Positions 1 through 8,590 of a stretch of DNA of 64,000 nt are shown piece after piece. The notes beneath the pieces were generated by a model. The model made no database searches. It worked only from the letters and a program-made list of their open reading frames with translations, and was not told where the DNA came from. Both the position numbers and the translations under genes were made by a program. How positions within the stretch are numbered: the first letter of the stretch is position 1; each line of letters starts with the position of its first letter. The stretch is from Microbispora sp. NBC_01189. GTDB taxonomy: Bacteria; Actinomycetota; Actinomycetes; Streptosporangiales; Streptosporangiaceae. The stretch covers positions 3,577,501-3,641,500 of the forward strand of contig NZ_CP108581.1 of assembly GCF_036010665.1 (NCBI RefSeq), written 5' to 3'.

Positions 1-1
1 C

Positions 2-604
2 GTCTACGGCCTGGCCGAGGTCTTCCCCACCTCGGAGAACCACCACCCGTACGACAACGACACACTCTACGGCGCGGCCAAGCTCTACAACGAGGGCATG
101 CTGCGCAGCTTCCGGGCCACGCGCGGCCTCGACTACGTGGCGCTGCGGTACTTCAACGTCTACGGCCCCCGGATGGACGTCCACGGGCTCTACACGGAAG
201 TGCTCATCCGGTGGATGGAGCGGATCGCCGGAGGGCAGCCGCCGCTGATCCTCGGCGACGGCGAGCAGACGATGGACTTCGTCTACACCGAGGACATCGC
301 GAGGGCCAATCTGGCCGCGGCGGCGGCCGGCGTGAGCGGCGAGGTCTTCAACATCGCCGGCGGCGCCGAGATCAGCCTGACCGGCCTCGCCGAAGCCCTG
401 CTTGGCGTGATGGGCAGCGACCTGCGGCCGGAGTACGGGCCGCCGCGCCGGGCGAACAACGTCACGCGGCGGCTCGCGGACATCTCCCGCGCGGCGGACC
501 TCCTCGGCTGGAAGCCGGAGATCGGCCTGGAGGAGGGGCTCTCCCGCCTCGTCGCCTGGTGGCGGGAGACGACGGCCGCGGCGGCGGGAGGCCGGGCGCG
601 GTGA
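2..604 (+). CDS. NAD-dependent sugar epimerase/dehydratase (5' end outside window)
   Basis: C-terminal two thirds of an extended short-chain dehydrogenase acting on nucleotide sugars, UDP-glucose 4-epimerase or dTDP-glucose 4,6-dehydratase like. The reading frame is open from base 2. The catalytic Tyr-x3-Lys pair is seen in YGAAK about 25 codons in, followed by the family motifs LRYFNVYGPR, DFVYTEDIA and FNIAGG. The Rossmann GxxGxxG part must lie upstream of the window. The stop overlaps the next gene as GTGA, so it belongs to the operon running to about 7.4 kb. The substrate cannot be assigned from this fragment; it probably supplies a sugar nucleotide for the polymer built by the neighbouring glycosyltransferases. 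Confidence 0.9.
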   Translation, partial: VYGLAEVFPTSENHHPYDNDTLYGAAKLYNEGMLRSFRATRGLDYVALRYFNVYGPRMDVHGLYTEVLIRWMERIAGGQPPLILGDGEQTMDFVYTEDIARANLAAAAAGVSGEVFNIAGGAEISLTGLAEALLGVMGSDLRPEYGPPRRANNVTRRLADISRAADLLGWKPEIGLEEGLSRLVAWWRETTAAAAGGRAR

Positions 605-1782
605 GCGAAGGGCTCCTCGTCTACTTCGCGGGAAGCTACTACGACGGCTCCGTGGCGGGAACCGACCGCCACATCGCCGACCGCCTGGCCACCGGACGCG
701 ACGTGCTCTACGTCAACCCGCCCGTCGCGGTGGCGGCCCGCAGGCGGAGGCCGGAGCTGGCGGGCACGCTGGCCCGCCCGCCGCTGGACGCGGCGGGTCC
801 CGGCCTGTCCGTGCTCACCGTCCGGGTGCCGCCCGCCCGCAGCCGGCCGGGCGTCTATCCGCTCGTCGTCGCGCTGACCCGCCATGCGGTACGGCGGGCG
901 CTGCGCCGCCTGGGACGGCGGGCCGAGGCGGTGATCGCCGCGAACTACGACGACGTCCTCGGCACGGCCGAGGGCGCGCGCACCCTGTTCTACGCCACCG
1001 ACGACATGGTGGCCGGCGCCCCGATGATGGGACTGCCGGTGCGGACCATGATCAGAGCCGAAGCGCGGCAACTGCGCAGGGCGGACGTGGTCGCGGTGGT
1101 CAGCCCCGCGCTGCGCGACCGCTTCGCCGCGCTCGGGCGGACCGCCGAGCTGGTCCCGAACGGCTGCGACGTGGCCGCCTACGCGAATGTGGACGACGCG
1201 CCGCCTCCCCCGGACGTGCCCTTCACTCCGGCGGACGGCCCGGTCGCGGGGTTCGTGGGCAACATCAACGAGCGGACCGACATCGCGATCCTGGAGTCGG
1301 TGGCCGCCGCCGGACCACTGCTCCTCGTCGGCCCCCGGAAGCCGGGCTTCGCCCCCGGCCGGTTCGACGAGCTGATCCGGCGGCCCACCGTCCGATGGGT
1401 GGGGAAGAAACCCTTCGCGGAGCTTCCGTCCTACCTGCGGGTGATCGACGTGGGAATAACGCCGTACGCCGACACCCCGTTCAACCAGGCCAGCTTTCCC
1501 CTGAAGACGCTGGAGTACCTGGCGGCGGGCCGTGCGGTCGTCTCCTCCGAACTGCCGGCCACCGCGCTGCTGCGGAGCGAACCGGACGGCCGGGAACTGA
1601 TCAGGACGGCCCGCTCGCCGGAGGAGTTCGCCCGGACGGTCGCGGAGGCGGCGCGGGAGCCGCGCACCCCCGGCCTGACCGGGCGCCGCAGGAACTTCGC
1701 CGCGCGGCACGACTGGTCGCAACGTGCCCTGGCGCTGGCCGGGCTGCTCGACAACGAGACGAGGGAGGTGTCACGGGCGTGA
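601..1782 (+). CDS. Glycosyltransferase, GT4-like
   Basis: A 393-residue protein with the two-domain layout of GT-B glycosyltransferases. The C-terminal half carries FVGNINERTD, the LLVGP strand, VRWVGKKPF and a donor-site segment around FPLKTLEYLAAGRAVVSS, as in GT4 enzymes of capsule and exopolysaccharide clusters. No signal peptide or membrane segment is seen, so it should act at the cytosolic membrane face. The start is the GTG that overlaps the epimerase stop (GTGA). Its own stop overlaps the next start in the same way, which implies translational coupling. The N-terminal motif YFAGSYYDGSVAGTDRHIA resembles the acceptor domain of teichuronic-type transferases, but acceptor and donor are unknown. 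Confidence 0.85.
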   Translation: MSEGLLVYFAGSYYDGSVAGTDRHIADRLATGRDVLYVNPPVAVAARRRRPELAGTLARPPLDAAGPGLSVLTVRVPPARSRPGVYPLVVALTRHAVRRALRRLGRRAEAVIAANYDDVLGTAEGARTLFYATDDMVAGAPMMGLPVRTMIRAEARQLRRADVVAVVSPALRDRFAALGRTAELVPNGCDVAAYANVDDAPPPPDVPFTPADGPVAGFVGNINERTDIAILESVAAAGPLLLVGPRKPGFAPGRFDELIRRPTVRWVGKKPFAELPSYLRVIDVGITPYADTPFNQASFPLKTLEYLAAGRAVVSSELPATALLRSEPDGRELIRTARSPEEFARTVAEAAREPRTPGLTGRRRNFAARHDWSQRALALAGLLDNETREVSRA

Positions 1783-2909
1783 TACCCGTGATGAAGCCGT
1801 GGTTCGGGCCGGAGGAGGCGGCCGCGGTCGCCGCGGCGGTGGAGTCCGGCTGGGTGGCCCAAGGGCCGAGGGTCGCGGAGTTCGAGGCGGCGTTCGCGGC
1901 GAGGATGAGCGCCGGACACGGCGTGGCCCTGTCCTCCTGCACGACCGCGCTCCACCTCGCACTGCTGCTCGCCGGAGTGGAGGAGGGGGACGAGGTCGTC
2001 GTGCCCTCGCTCTCCTTCATCGCGACGGCCAACGCCGCCCGCTACCTCCGCGCGGTCCCCGTCTTCGCGGACGTCGAACCCACCACCGCCAACCTCACCG
2101 CGGAGACCGTGGAGGCGGCCCTCACCGGCCGCACCCGCGCGGTGATCCTGGTGCACCAGGCGGGCACTCCGGCGGACGCCGACGCGGTGCGCGCGGTCTG
2201 CGAGCCGCGGGGGATCGCCGTCGTCGAGGACGCCGCGTGCGCCGCGGGCTCGGTCTACAAGGGCCGGCCGGTCGGCGCGGACGCGCTGGTGGCCACGTGG
2301 TCGTTCCACCCGCGCAAGCTCCTCACCACCGGTGAGGGCGGGATGATCACCACGGGGAACGGGGAGTGGGCGGCCCGCGCCAGGCGGTTGCGCGAGCACG
2401 GCATGAGCGTCAGCGCGGCCGACAGGCACGCCGCCGGCGCCACCCCCATCCTGGAGCAGTACCTGGAGACCGGCTTCAACTACCGCATGACCGACATGCA
2501 GGCCGCGCTGGGCCTGGTCCAGCTGGCCAAGCTCGACGCGATGGTCGCCCGCCGCAGGTCGCTGGCCGCCCGCTACCACAGTCTGCTGAGCGACATCCCG
2601 GGCCTGTACGCGATCCGCGACCCGCGGTACGGCGAGACCAACTACCAGGGCTTCTGGGTTCTGCCGCCCGAAGACTTCCCGGTCGGCCGCGACGAGCTGC
2701 TGCGGCTCCTCGGCGAGGCGGGCGTGTCGGCCCGGCGCGGCATCATGGCGGCTCACCTGGAGCCCGCGTACGCCTCCGACGCGAAGGCCGACCTGCCGGT
2801 CACCGAGCGGCTGACCCGCGACTCGCTGATCCTGCCGCTCCACCACGACCTGACCGAGCGGCAGCAGGAGGCCGTGGTGGCGGTCATCAGGGCGGCGAGC
2901 CGGGCATGA
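1779..2909 (+). CDS. DegT/DnrJ/EryC1 family aminotransferase
   Basis: A 376-residue PLP-dependent enzyme of the sugar aminotransferase family, which transfers an amino group from glutamate to a keto-sugar nucleotide. The Schiff-base lysine is expected in WSFHPRKLLTTGEGG. Other family marks are SCTTALHLAL, the PSLSFIATANA block, VEDAACAAGS and the C-terminal HHDLTERQQ. The GTG start overlaps the preceding stop and has a GGGAGGTG-type ribosome site at 1763-1770; ATG 1791 is a later in-frame alternative. It lies in the polysaccharide operon with a second aminotransferase at 6310 and a NeuD/PglD-type acetyltransferase at 5631, so an N-acylated amino sugar is a likely product. Confidence 0.92.
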   Translation: MIPVMKPWFGPEEAAAVAAAVESGWVAQGPRVAEFEAAFAARMSAGHGVALSSCTTALHLALLLAGVEEGDEVVVPSLSFIATANAARYLRAVPVFADVEPTTANLTAETVEAALTGRTRAVILVHQAGTPADADAVRAVCEPRGIAVVEDAACAAGSVYKGRPVGADALVATWSFHPRKLLTTGEGGMITTGNGEWAARARRLREHGMSVSAADRHAAGATPILEQYLETGFNYRMTDMQAALGLVQLAKLDAMVARRRSLAARYHSLLSDIPGLYAIRDPRYGETNYQGFWVLPPEDFPVGRDELLRLLGEAGVSARRGIMAAHLEPAYASDAKADLPVTERLTRDSLILPLHHDLTERQQEAVVAVIRAASRA

Positions 2910-4159
2910 GGATCCTCGTCTACCCCCACACCATGGAGGTCGGCGGCAGCCAGCTCAACGCCATCGAGCTCGCGGCCGCCGTACGCGACCTCGGGCACGA
3001 GGTCATGGTGGTGAGCGATCCCGGACCGCTCGTCGAGCGGGTCACGGCGGCGGGGCTGGAACACGTCGAGCTGGACCCGGCGAGGCGGCGTCCCGATCCG
3101 CCCACCATCCGGATGCTCAGAAGGCTGGTGGCCGAGCGGGGCATCGACGTCGTGCACGGATACGAGTGGCCGCCGGGGCTGGAGGCGTACTTCGCCACGT
3201 TCGGCAGGTCGCCCGCCGCGGCCGTGTGCACGGTGATGTCCGCCGGCGTCGCGCCGTTCCTGCCCCCCGAGCTGCCGCTCGTCGTGGGTACGGAGGAACT
3301 GCGGGAGCTGGAGGCCGGGCGCCGCCGGTACGTGCGTCTCGTCGAGCCGCCGGTGGACGTCGTCGCCAACGCGCCCGGCCACCCGTCCGGGGAGTTCACC
3401 ACCCGCTTCGGGCTGGGGGACGACCGGCTCAACGTCGTCGTGGTGTGCCGCCTCGTGCCGGAGCTCAAGCTGGAGGGCCTGCTGACGGCCGTCGACGTCG
3501 TGGGCCGCCTGGCCGCCGAACTTCCGGTCCGGCTGGTCGTCGTCGGCGACGGCGCGGCCCGTGACCAGGTGGAGCGCCGGGCGGCCGAGGTCAACGCCCG
3601 GGCGGGCGAGCGGGTCGTCGTGCTGACCGGCGAGCTGTTCGACCCCCGACCGGCCTACGCGTGCGGCGCGATCGCCATCGGCATGGGCGGGTCGGCGCTG
3701 CGCGCCCTCGCCTTCGGCTGCCCGCTCGTGGTGCAGGGTGAGGCGGGGTTCTTCGAGACGCTCACCCCGCGGACCGCCGATCGTTTCCTGACCGGCGGCT
3801 GGTACGGCCTCGGAGAGGGTACAGCCGAGGGTCCCCGCAGGCTGGAGGAGGCACTGCGCCCGCTGCTGGCCGATGCCGGGCTGCGGACCGAGCTCGGCGC
3901 CTTCGGCCGCTCGCTCGTCGTGGACCGTTTCAGCCTCCAGAGCGCGGCCCGCGTGCAGGAGGGCGTCTACCGGGACGCGCTGACCGGGGCGGGCCCGCGC
4001 GGCTCGCTGCGCTCGGCCCTCGGCTCGTCGGCCGCCGTGGTCGGCTACAAGGTGCGCCGCAAGTACGCGCGGGCGCGGGGCAGGGCGCCCGCCGACGACT
4101 TCAACACCGTGGCCGCGGCCCGTGCCACCCCCCGGGAGCCGATGGCGGACAAGCGGTGA
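2906..4159 (+). CDS. Glycosyltransferase family 4
   Basis: A 417-residue GT-B glycosyltransferase. The N-terminus MRILVYPHTMEVGGSQLNA is the typical GT4 opening with the acceptor-loop GGSQ. Later come VVVCRLVPELKLEGLL, a VVVGDG segment and a GGSALRALAFGCPLVV segment where the nucleotide-sugar loop sits. The classical E-x7-E pair is not obvious and is replaced by this small-residue segment, so the family assignment is firm but the donor is not. The basic, disordered tail after about residue 370 has no recognised role. ATG overlaps the preceding stop (ATGA), and its stop overlaps the flippase start (GTGA). Confidence 0.85.
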   Translation: MRILVYPHTMEVGGSQLNAIELAAAVRDLGHEVMVVSDPGPLVERVTAAGLEHVELDPARRRPDPPTIRMLRRLVAERGIDVVHGYEWPPGLEAYFATFGRSPAAAVCTVMSAGVAPFLPPELPLVVGTEELRELEAGRRRYVRLVEPPVDVVANAPGHPSGEFTTRFGLGDDRLNVVVVCRLVPELKLEGLLTAVDVVGRLAAELPVRLVVVGDGAARDQVERRAAEVNARAGERVVVLTGELFDPRPAYACGAIAIGMGGSALRALAFGCPLVVQGEAGFFETLTPRTADRFLTGGWYGLGEGTAEGPRRLEEALRPLLADAGLRTELGAFGRSLVVDRFSLQSAARVQEGVYRDALTGAGPRGSLRSALGSSAAVVGYKVRRKYARARGRAPADDFNTVAAARATPREPMADKR

Positions 4160-5634
4160 GCCGGTTGCGGAGCATCAGGATGAGGGACGGCGACTCTCTG
4201 TTCGGGCAGGCGTCCCGGGCCCTCGGCTGGAGCCTCGTCAACACCGTCGTCGGAAGGCTCAGCACGCTCGCCATCGGCATCGTGCTCGCCCGGCTGCTCG
4301 GGCCGGCCGAGTTCGGCACGTTCGCCGTCGCCATGGTGGCCCTGCTGGCCGTGCTGAGCTTCAACGAGCTGGGGGTGAGCCTGGCCATCGTCCGCTGGCC
4401 GGGGGATCCGAAGGAGATCGTCCCCACGGTCGCGACCATCTCCCTCCTCTCGAGCGGCCTGATCTACCTCGCCTGCTTCGCCGGCGCGCCGGCGTTCGCC
4501 GCGGCGATGGGCAATCCGCAGGCCGCGCCCGTCGTGCGGCTGCTCGCCCTCAACGTGCTGGTGAGCGGGGCGGTGGCCGCCCCCGCCGCCATGCTGCAGA
4601 GATACTTCAGGCAGGACAGGAAGGCCGTCGCCGACCAGGTCAACAACTGGCTGGGCGCGCTCGTGTCGATCGCCCTCGCCCTGGCCGGATGGGGCGCGAT
4701 GAGCCTCGCGGTCGGGCGCCTGGCCGGGGCCGCCGGATCGGCCCTCCTGTACATCGGGTTCGCGCCCGGCGGGCTCCGGCTGGGGTTCGATCTCTCGGTG
4801 GCCCGCAGGCTGCTGCGGTTCGGCCTGCCGCTCGCGGGGTCGAGCATCGTCGTCTTCCTCGTCGCCAACCTCGACCAGTTCGTCGTGGGGCATCTGCTGG
4901 GGGCCACCGCCCTCGGCTTCTACGTGCTGGCCTTCAACCTGTCCAACTGGCCGGTGAGCGTGTTCTCCCAGCCGGTGCGCAGCGTGGCCCCCGCCGCCTT
5001 CGCCCGGCTGCAGCACGACCCGCCGGCGCTGCGCGGGGCCTTCACCTCCACGGCCGGGCTTCTCGTCGCGGTGACGCTGCCCGTGTGCCTGCTGCTGGCC
5101 GGGGCCGCCGGGCCGCTCGTCCGGTTCGTCTACGGCCCGGTGTGGGAGCAGGCCGCCTCCGCCCTGGTGTGGCTGGCCGTCTTCGGCGCGTTGCGGATCG
5201 CCTTCGAGCTGGTCTACGACTACTTCGTGGTGCTGGCCTGTTCACGGGTGGTGTTCACCGTGCAGGTGATCTGGCTGGTCCTGCTCGCCCCGGCGCTCAT
5301 GGTCGCGGTGCGCGCGTACGGCTTCGCCGGGGCGGGCGTCGCGCACGTCGCCGTCGCGGTGCTCGTCGTGCTGCCCATCTACCTGCGCGAGCTGAGGCGG
5401 GTCGGGGTCGGCTCGCTTGGCCTGGCGGCGAGCGTCGCGCCCGGCGTCGCCGGTGGCCTGCTCGCCGGGCTGGCCGCCGCGCTGCTCGCCTGGTTGATCA
5501 GGATCGACGTGGTGGCCCTGCTCGCGGCGGGTTCCGCCACGCTGGCGGTGGTCGGCGCGCTCGTCTACCTGAAGAGGGGGGCGCTGCGCGGCCTGCGAGG
5601 CGCCGGCGCGGTGGCGGCGGAGGCCGCGACGTGA
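4156..5634 (+). CDS. Polysaccharide flippase (Wzx/MOP superfamily)
   Basis: A 492-residue polytopic membrane protein of the oligosaccharide flippase group in the MOP superfamily. It would move lipid-linked repeat units across the cytoplasmic membrane. The first helix holds the marker ARLLGPAEFGTFAVA. About 12-14 hydrophobic segments follow; residues 5-25 form the cytosolic lead. The GTG start overlaps the previous stop, and the stop overlaps the acetyltransferase start. Together with the ligase/polymerase-like gene at 8472-9932 and the Wzz-like proteins it suggests a Wzx/Wzy-type export route. Confidence 0.9.
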   Translation: MSRLRSIRMRDGDSLFGQASRALGWSLVNTVVGRLSTLAIGIVLARLLGPAEFGTFAVAMVALLAVLSFNELGVSLAIVRWPGDPKEIVPTVATISLLSSGLIYLACFAGAPAFAAAMGNPQAAPVVRLLALNVLVSGAVAAPAAMLQRYFRQDRKAVADQVNNWLGALVSIALALAGWGAMSLAVGRLAGAAGSALLYIGFAPGGLRLGFDLSVARRLLRFGLPLAGSSIVVFLVANLDQFVVGHLLGATALGFYVLAFNLSNWPVSVFSQPVRSVAPAAFARLQHDPPALRGAFTSTAGLLVAVTLPVCLLLAGAAGPLVRFVYGPVWEQAASALVWLAVFGALRIAFELVYDYFVVLACSRVVFTVQVIWLVLLAPALMVAVRAYGFAGAGVAHVAVAVLVVLPIYLRELRRVGVGSLGLAASVAPGVAGGLLAGLAAALLAWLIRIDVVALLAAGSATLAVVGALVYLKRGALRGLRGAGAVAAEAAT

Positions 5635-6284
5635 TCCCCGAGGATCTGGTGCTCGTGGGGGCCGGGGGCTTCGCCAGGGAAACCGCCCAGCTGGCGCTGG
5701 CGTCCGCCGGCCGATGGCGGCTGCTCGGCTTCCTCGACGACGACCCGGCCCGCCATGGGACCCTCGTGGACGGCGTGCCGGTCCTCGGCGGCGTCGCCGC
5801 GCTGCCGGACCACGCCAGGCTCGTCGTCTGCACCGGCCGGCCGGACGACTACGCCAGCCGCCTGCGGATCGTGGAGCGGCTCGGCCTGCCCGCCGAACGG
5901 TACGCCACCCTCGTCCACCCCACCGCCGTGGTCTCGGCCACCTCCCGGGTGGGCCCCGGATCGGTGGTGCACGCACAGTGTGTGCTGACCACCTCGGTCG
6001 AGGTGGGCGCCCATGTCGCGGTGATGCCCCATGTCACCCTCACCCACGACGACGTGGTGGAGGACTTCGCCACCATCGCCTCCGGCGTACGGCTCGCGGG
6101 CGGGGTGCGGATCCGCCGCGGCGCCTACCTGGGCGCCGGGGCGCTCGTCCGGGAGAACCGTACCGTCGGGGCCTGGTCGCTCGTCGGCATGGGCTCGGTC
6201 GTGACCGGTGACGTGCCGGAGGGCGAGGTGTGGGCGGGGGTCCCCGCCCGGTACCTCCGCCCGGCCCCCGTGAATCCAACGTGA
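5631..6284 (+). CDS. NeuD/PglD-type sugar acetyltransferase
   Basis: A 217-residue enzyme. An N-terminal Rossmann-like nucleotide-sugar domain (LVGAGGFARETAQLA, FLDDDPARHG) is followed by a left-handed beta-helix of hexapeptide repeats (about residues 105-190) and the GVPARYL ending. The His in VTLTHDDVVED matches the catalytic base position of PglD-like enzymes. These proteins acetylate amino or hydroxyl groups of UDP-amino sugars or sialic acids with acetyl-CoA. The start is GTG 5631 overlapping the flippase stop. Two DegT-type aminotransferases in the same operon favour an N-acetyltransferase role in making an acetamido-dideoxy sugar. Confidence 0.88.
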   Translation: MIPEDLVLVGAGGFARETAQLALASAGRWRLLGFLDDDPARHGTLVDGVPVLGGVAALPDHARLVVCTGRPDDYASRLRIVERLGLPAERYATLVHPTAVVSATSRVGPGSVVHAQCVLTTSVEVGAHVAVMPHVTLTHDDVVEDFATIASGVRLAGGVRIRRGAYLGAGALVRENRTVGAWSLVGMGSVVTGDVPEGEVWAGVPARYLRPAPVNPT

Positions 6285-6309
6285 CAGCCTCATGGCAGAA
6301 GGAGCTTCC

Positions 6310-7416
6310 GTGATCCCGTTCGTCGACCTGCGTGCCGCCCACGAGGAAGTGGCGGAGGAGATCGACGCCGGCTTCGCCCGCGTGCTCGGCTCCACCGCCT
6401 TCATGCAGGGGCCGGACGTGGCCGCGTTCGAGGAGGAGTACGCGGCCTTCAGCGGCGTCGCGCACTGCGTCGGCGTCGCGAACGGCACCGACGCGATCGA
6501 ACTGGCGCTTCGAGCACTGGGGGTGGGACCCGGATCGGAGGTGGTCCTGCCCGCCAACACGTTCGTGGCCACGGCCGAGGCGGTGCTCAGGGCGGGGGCG
6601 AGGCCGGTTCTCGTCGACGCCGAGCCGGCCTGCCTGCTGATCGACCCGGACCGGCTCGCCGCCGCGATCACCCCGAGCACCGCGGCGATCGTCCCCGTCC
6701 ATCTGTACGGCCGGCTGGCCCGGATGGACCGGATCGCCGAGGTCGCCGGGGACGTCCCGGTCATCGAGGACGCCGCCCAGTCCCAGGGCGCGACCCGCGA
6801 CGGAGTCGGCTCCGGCGGATTCGGAGCCGTCGCCGCCACCAGCTTCTACCCCGGCAAGAACCTCGGAGCGTACGGCGACGCGGGCGCGGTCACCACCGGC
6901 TCGGCCGAACTGGCCAGAAGGGTGCGCCTGCTGGGCAACCACGGCAGCGACGTGAAGTATCGGCACGAGACGCTCGGCTTCAACTCACGCCTCGACACTC
7001 TCCAGGCGGTGGTGCTGCGGGCGAAGCTGCGGCGGCTCGCCGAGTGGAACGACCGGCGGCGAAGGGCGGCGGCCCGTTACGGCGAGCTGCTGGCCGACCT
7101 CGTGGAGGTGGGCGTGACCATTCCGGCCTCTCCGGAGGAGGCGCTGAGCACCGACCATGTCTGGCACCTCTACGTGATCCGGGTGCCCGACCGCGACCGC
7201 GTGCTCGCCGGTCTCCACGAGCAGGGGGTGCAGGCCCAGATCCACTACCCGGTGCCGGTGCACCTCCAGCCGGCGTTCGCGGATCTCGGTCATCGGGCAG
7301 GCGACTTCCCGGTGGCCGAGCGCGCGGCCGGAGAGATACTCTCACTGCCGATCTTCCCGCACATCACTCCGGAACAGCAGGAAGAAGTGGCCGGGGCGCT
7401 CCGCAAGGCGCTGTGA
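6310..7416 (+). CDS. DegT/DnrJ/EryC1 family aminotransferase (QdtB-like)
   Basis: A 368-residue PLP enzyme of the sugar 3- or 4-aminotransferase group. The lysine is in SFYPGKNLGAYGDAG, a form seen in QdtB/FdtB/DesV-type 3-aminotransferases. FVDLRAAHEEVAEEID, GVANGTDAIELAL and VLPANTFVATAEA support this. I prefer GTG 6310 to the longer ATG 6292, because AGAAGGAG sits about five bases before 6310 and family members begin IPFVDL. It is the last gene of the plus-strand operon and is separated by 52 bases from a convergent glycosyltransferase. The substrate is unknown. Confidence 0.92.
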   Translation: MIPFVDLRAAHEEVAEEIDAGFARVLGSTAFMQGPDVAAFEEEYAAFSGVAHCVGVANGTDAIELALRALGVGPGSEVVLPANTFVATAEAVLRAGARPVLVDAEPACLLIDPDRLAAAITPSTAAIVPVHLYGRLARMDRIAEVAGDVPVIEDAAQSQGATRDGVGSGGFGAVAATSFYPGKNLGAYGDAGAVTTGSAELARRVRLLGNHGSDVKYRHETLGFNSRLDTLQAVVLRAKLRRLAEWNDRRRRAAARYGELLADLVEVGVTIPASPEEALSTDHVWHLYVIRVPDRDRVLAGLHEQGVQAQIHYPVPVHLQPAFADLGHRAGDFPVAERAAGEILSLPIFPHITPEQQEEVAGALRKAL

Positions 7417-7468
7417 CCCTCAGCCCGGGACTCGGCCCGGGCGCCCGGGAACCCGGTGGCACGGCCGC

Positions 7469-8590
7469 TCAGGCGGCGGTGACGACCTCGAGCGCCTGCC
7501 GGGCGGCCCGGTCCCAGCTGAACCACTCCACGGTCGCGGCGGCGTCCTTCCGGCACCGGGCGTAGAGCCCGTCGTCGTCCAGGATCCCGACGATCGTCTC
7601 CGCCAGCTCGGCCGGGTCGTCGCCGCGGACCAGGCCGCCGTTCTCACCCGGGCGGATGATCTCCGGCATGGCGAAGGCGTCGCGGCCCACGCACGGGACC
7701 CCCCGGGCGAGGGCCTCGGCGAAGACGATCCCGAAGGCTTCCAGATGCGATGGCATGACGAACAGGTCGTGCTCGTCCCACAGCGCGGCGATCTCGGCGG
7801 GGGGCAGCTGTCCGAGGAACCGGACGCCCTCCGGCGGCTCGCCGGGCAACGGCCAGGCGGGGGGTCCCGCCACGGTGAGGGTGAGGGACGGGTCGAAGTC
7901 GCGGCGCAGCAGCCGGGTGGCGGCGACCACCAGCGCTCCCGCCTTGCGCCGGAAATCCCCGCCCACGAACAGCAGCCGCCGCCGGGGCCGGTCCCGTTCG
8001 GGCAGGGGACGGGAGGGGTCGCCCACGGACGTGATGCCCGGATGCACGACATGCACCTTCCCGGCGGGCAGCCCGGTCACCTCCACGAGCGTCCGGGCGA
8101 ACCAGGAGCTCATCGCCAGCACTCCCGTCGCGCGCGCGTAGATGTCGAGCTGGCGCTCGCGCCTGCGGCGCATCATGCCGGGCGAGATGTTGGGCAGCAC
8201 GGCGTGCTGGTTGTCCGGGTCGTGCACGCTGAGCAGCGCGTCGTAGCTCAGGTCCTGGTAGAGGAAGAAAGGCGCCGGCAGCGGCGCGATGTCCTGGATC
8301 TGCAGGACCGCCTCGCAGTCCGAGCCTCGCAGCGAGCTCAGCAGCGCCCTGCGGCAGTACTCGTCGGTGATCCTCGAATACTTCCACGTCGTGGCCACCC
8401 TGCCGTGGCGGGGCCGTACATGGGCGGCGCGCAGGGCGGTGCGGACCGTCTTCGGAATCTCCACACCGAGATCAACCAGGTCGGCCCGTTCGCGCAGGGC
8501 CGCGCGCAGGTTCCACGGAGTGTACGACCAGGTCCTGCGTGGATCCTCGTCCCACAAGCAGGCGAAGCCAACGCGGGGATACGGCGACAT
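7469..8590 (-). CDS. Glycosyltransferase family 1/4
   Basis: A 373-residue GT-B transferase. The C-terminal half shows LLFVGGDFRRKAG, VRFLGQLPPAEIAALW and an E-x7-E-like motif in HLEAFGIVFAEALARG, followed by RPGENGGLV. These are standard GT4 donor-site features. ATG 8590 is favoured over 8602 because GGAGG lies five bases upstream. This start lies inside the 3' end of the upstream Wzy-like gene, giving an overlap of about 119 bases, which is unusually long. It is part of a three-gene minus-strand operon (Wzz-like, Wzy-like, this gene). Acceptor and donor are unknown. Confidence 0.88.
   Translation of the reverse strand: MSPYPRVGFACLWDEDPRRTWSYTPWNLRAALRERADLVDLGVEIPKTVRTALRAAHVRPRHGRVATTWKYSRITDEYCRRALLSSLRGSDCEAVLQIQDIAPLPAPFFLYQDLSYDALLSVHDPDNQHAVLPNISPGMMRRRRERQLDIYARATGVLAMSSWFARTLVEVTGLPAGKVHVVHPGITSVGDPSRPLPERDRPRRRLLFVGGDFRRKAGALVVAATRLLRRDFDPSLTLTVAGPPAWPLPGEPPEGVRFLGQLPPAEIAALWDEHDLFVMPSHLEAFGIVFAEALARGVPCVGRDAFAMPEIIRPGENGGLVRGDDPAELAETIVGILDDDGLYARCRKDAAATVEWFSWDRAARQALEVVTAA

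Noticed and set aside
211-600. Extended N-terminus of the first glycosyltransferase
   Set aside because: The upstream part overlaps the epimerase in another frame and is Arg-rich; the GTG at 601 fits the family length.
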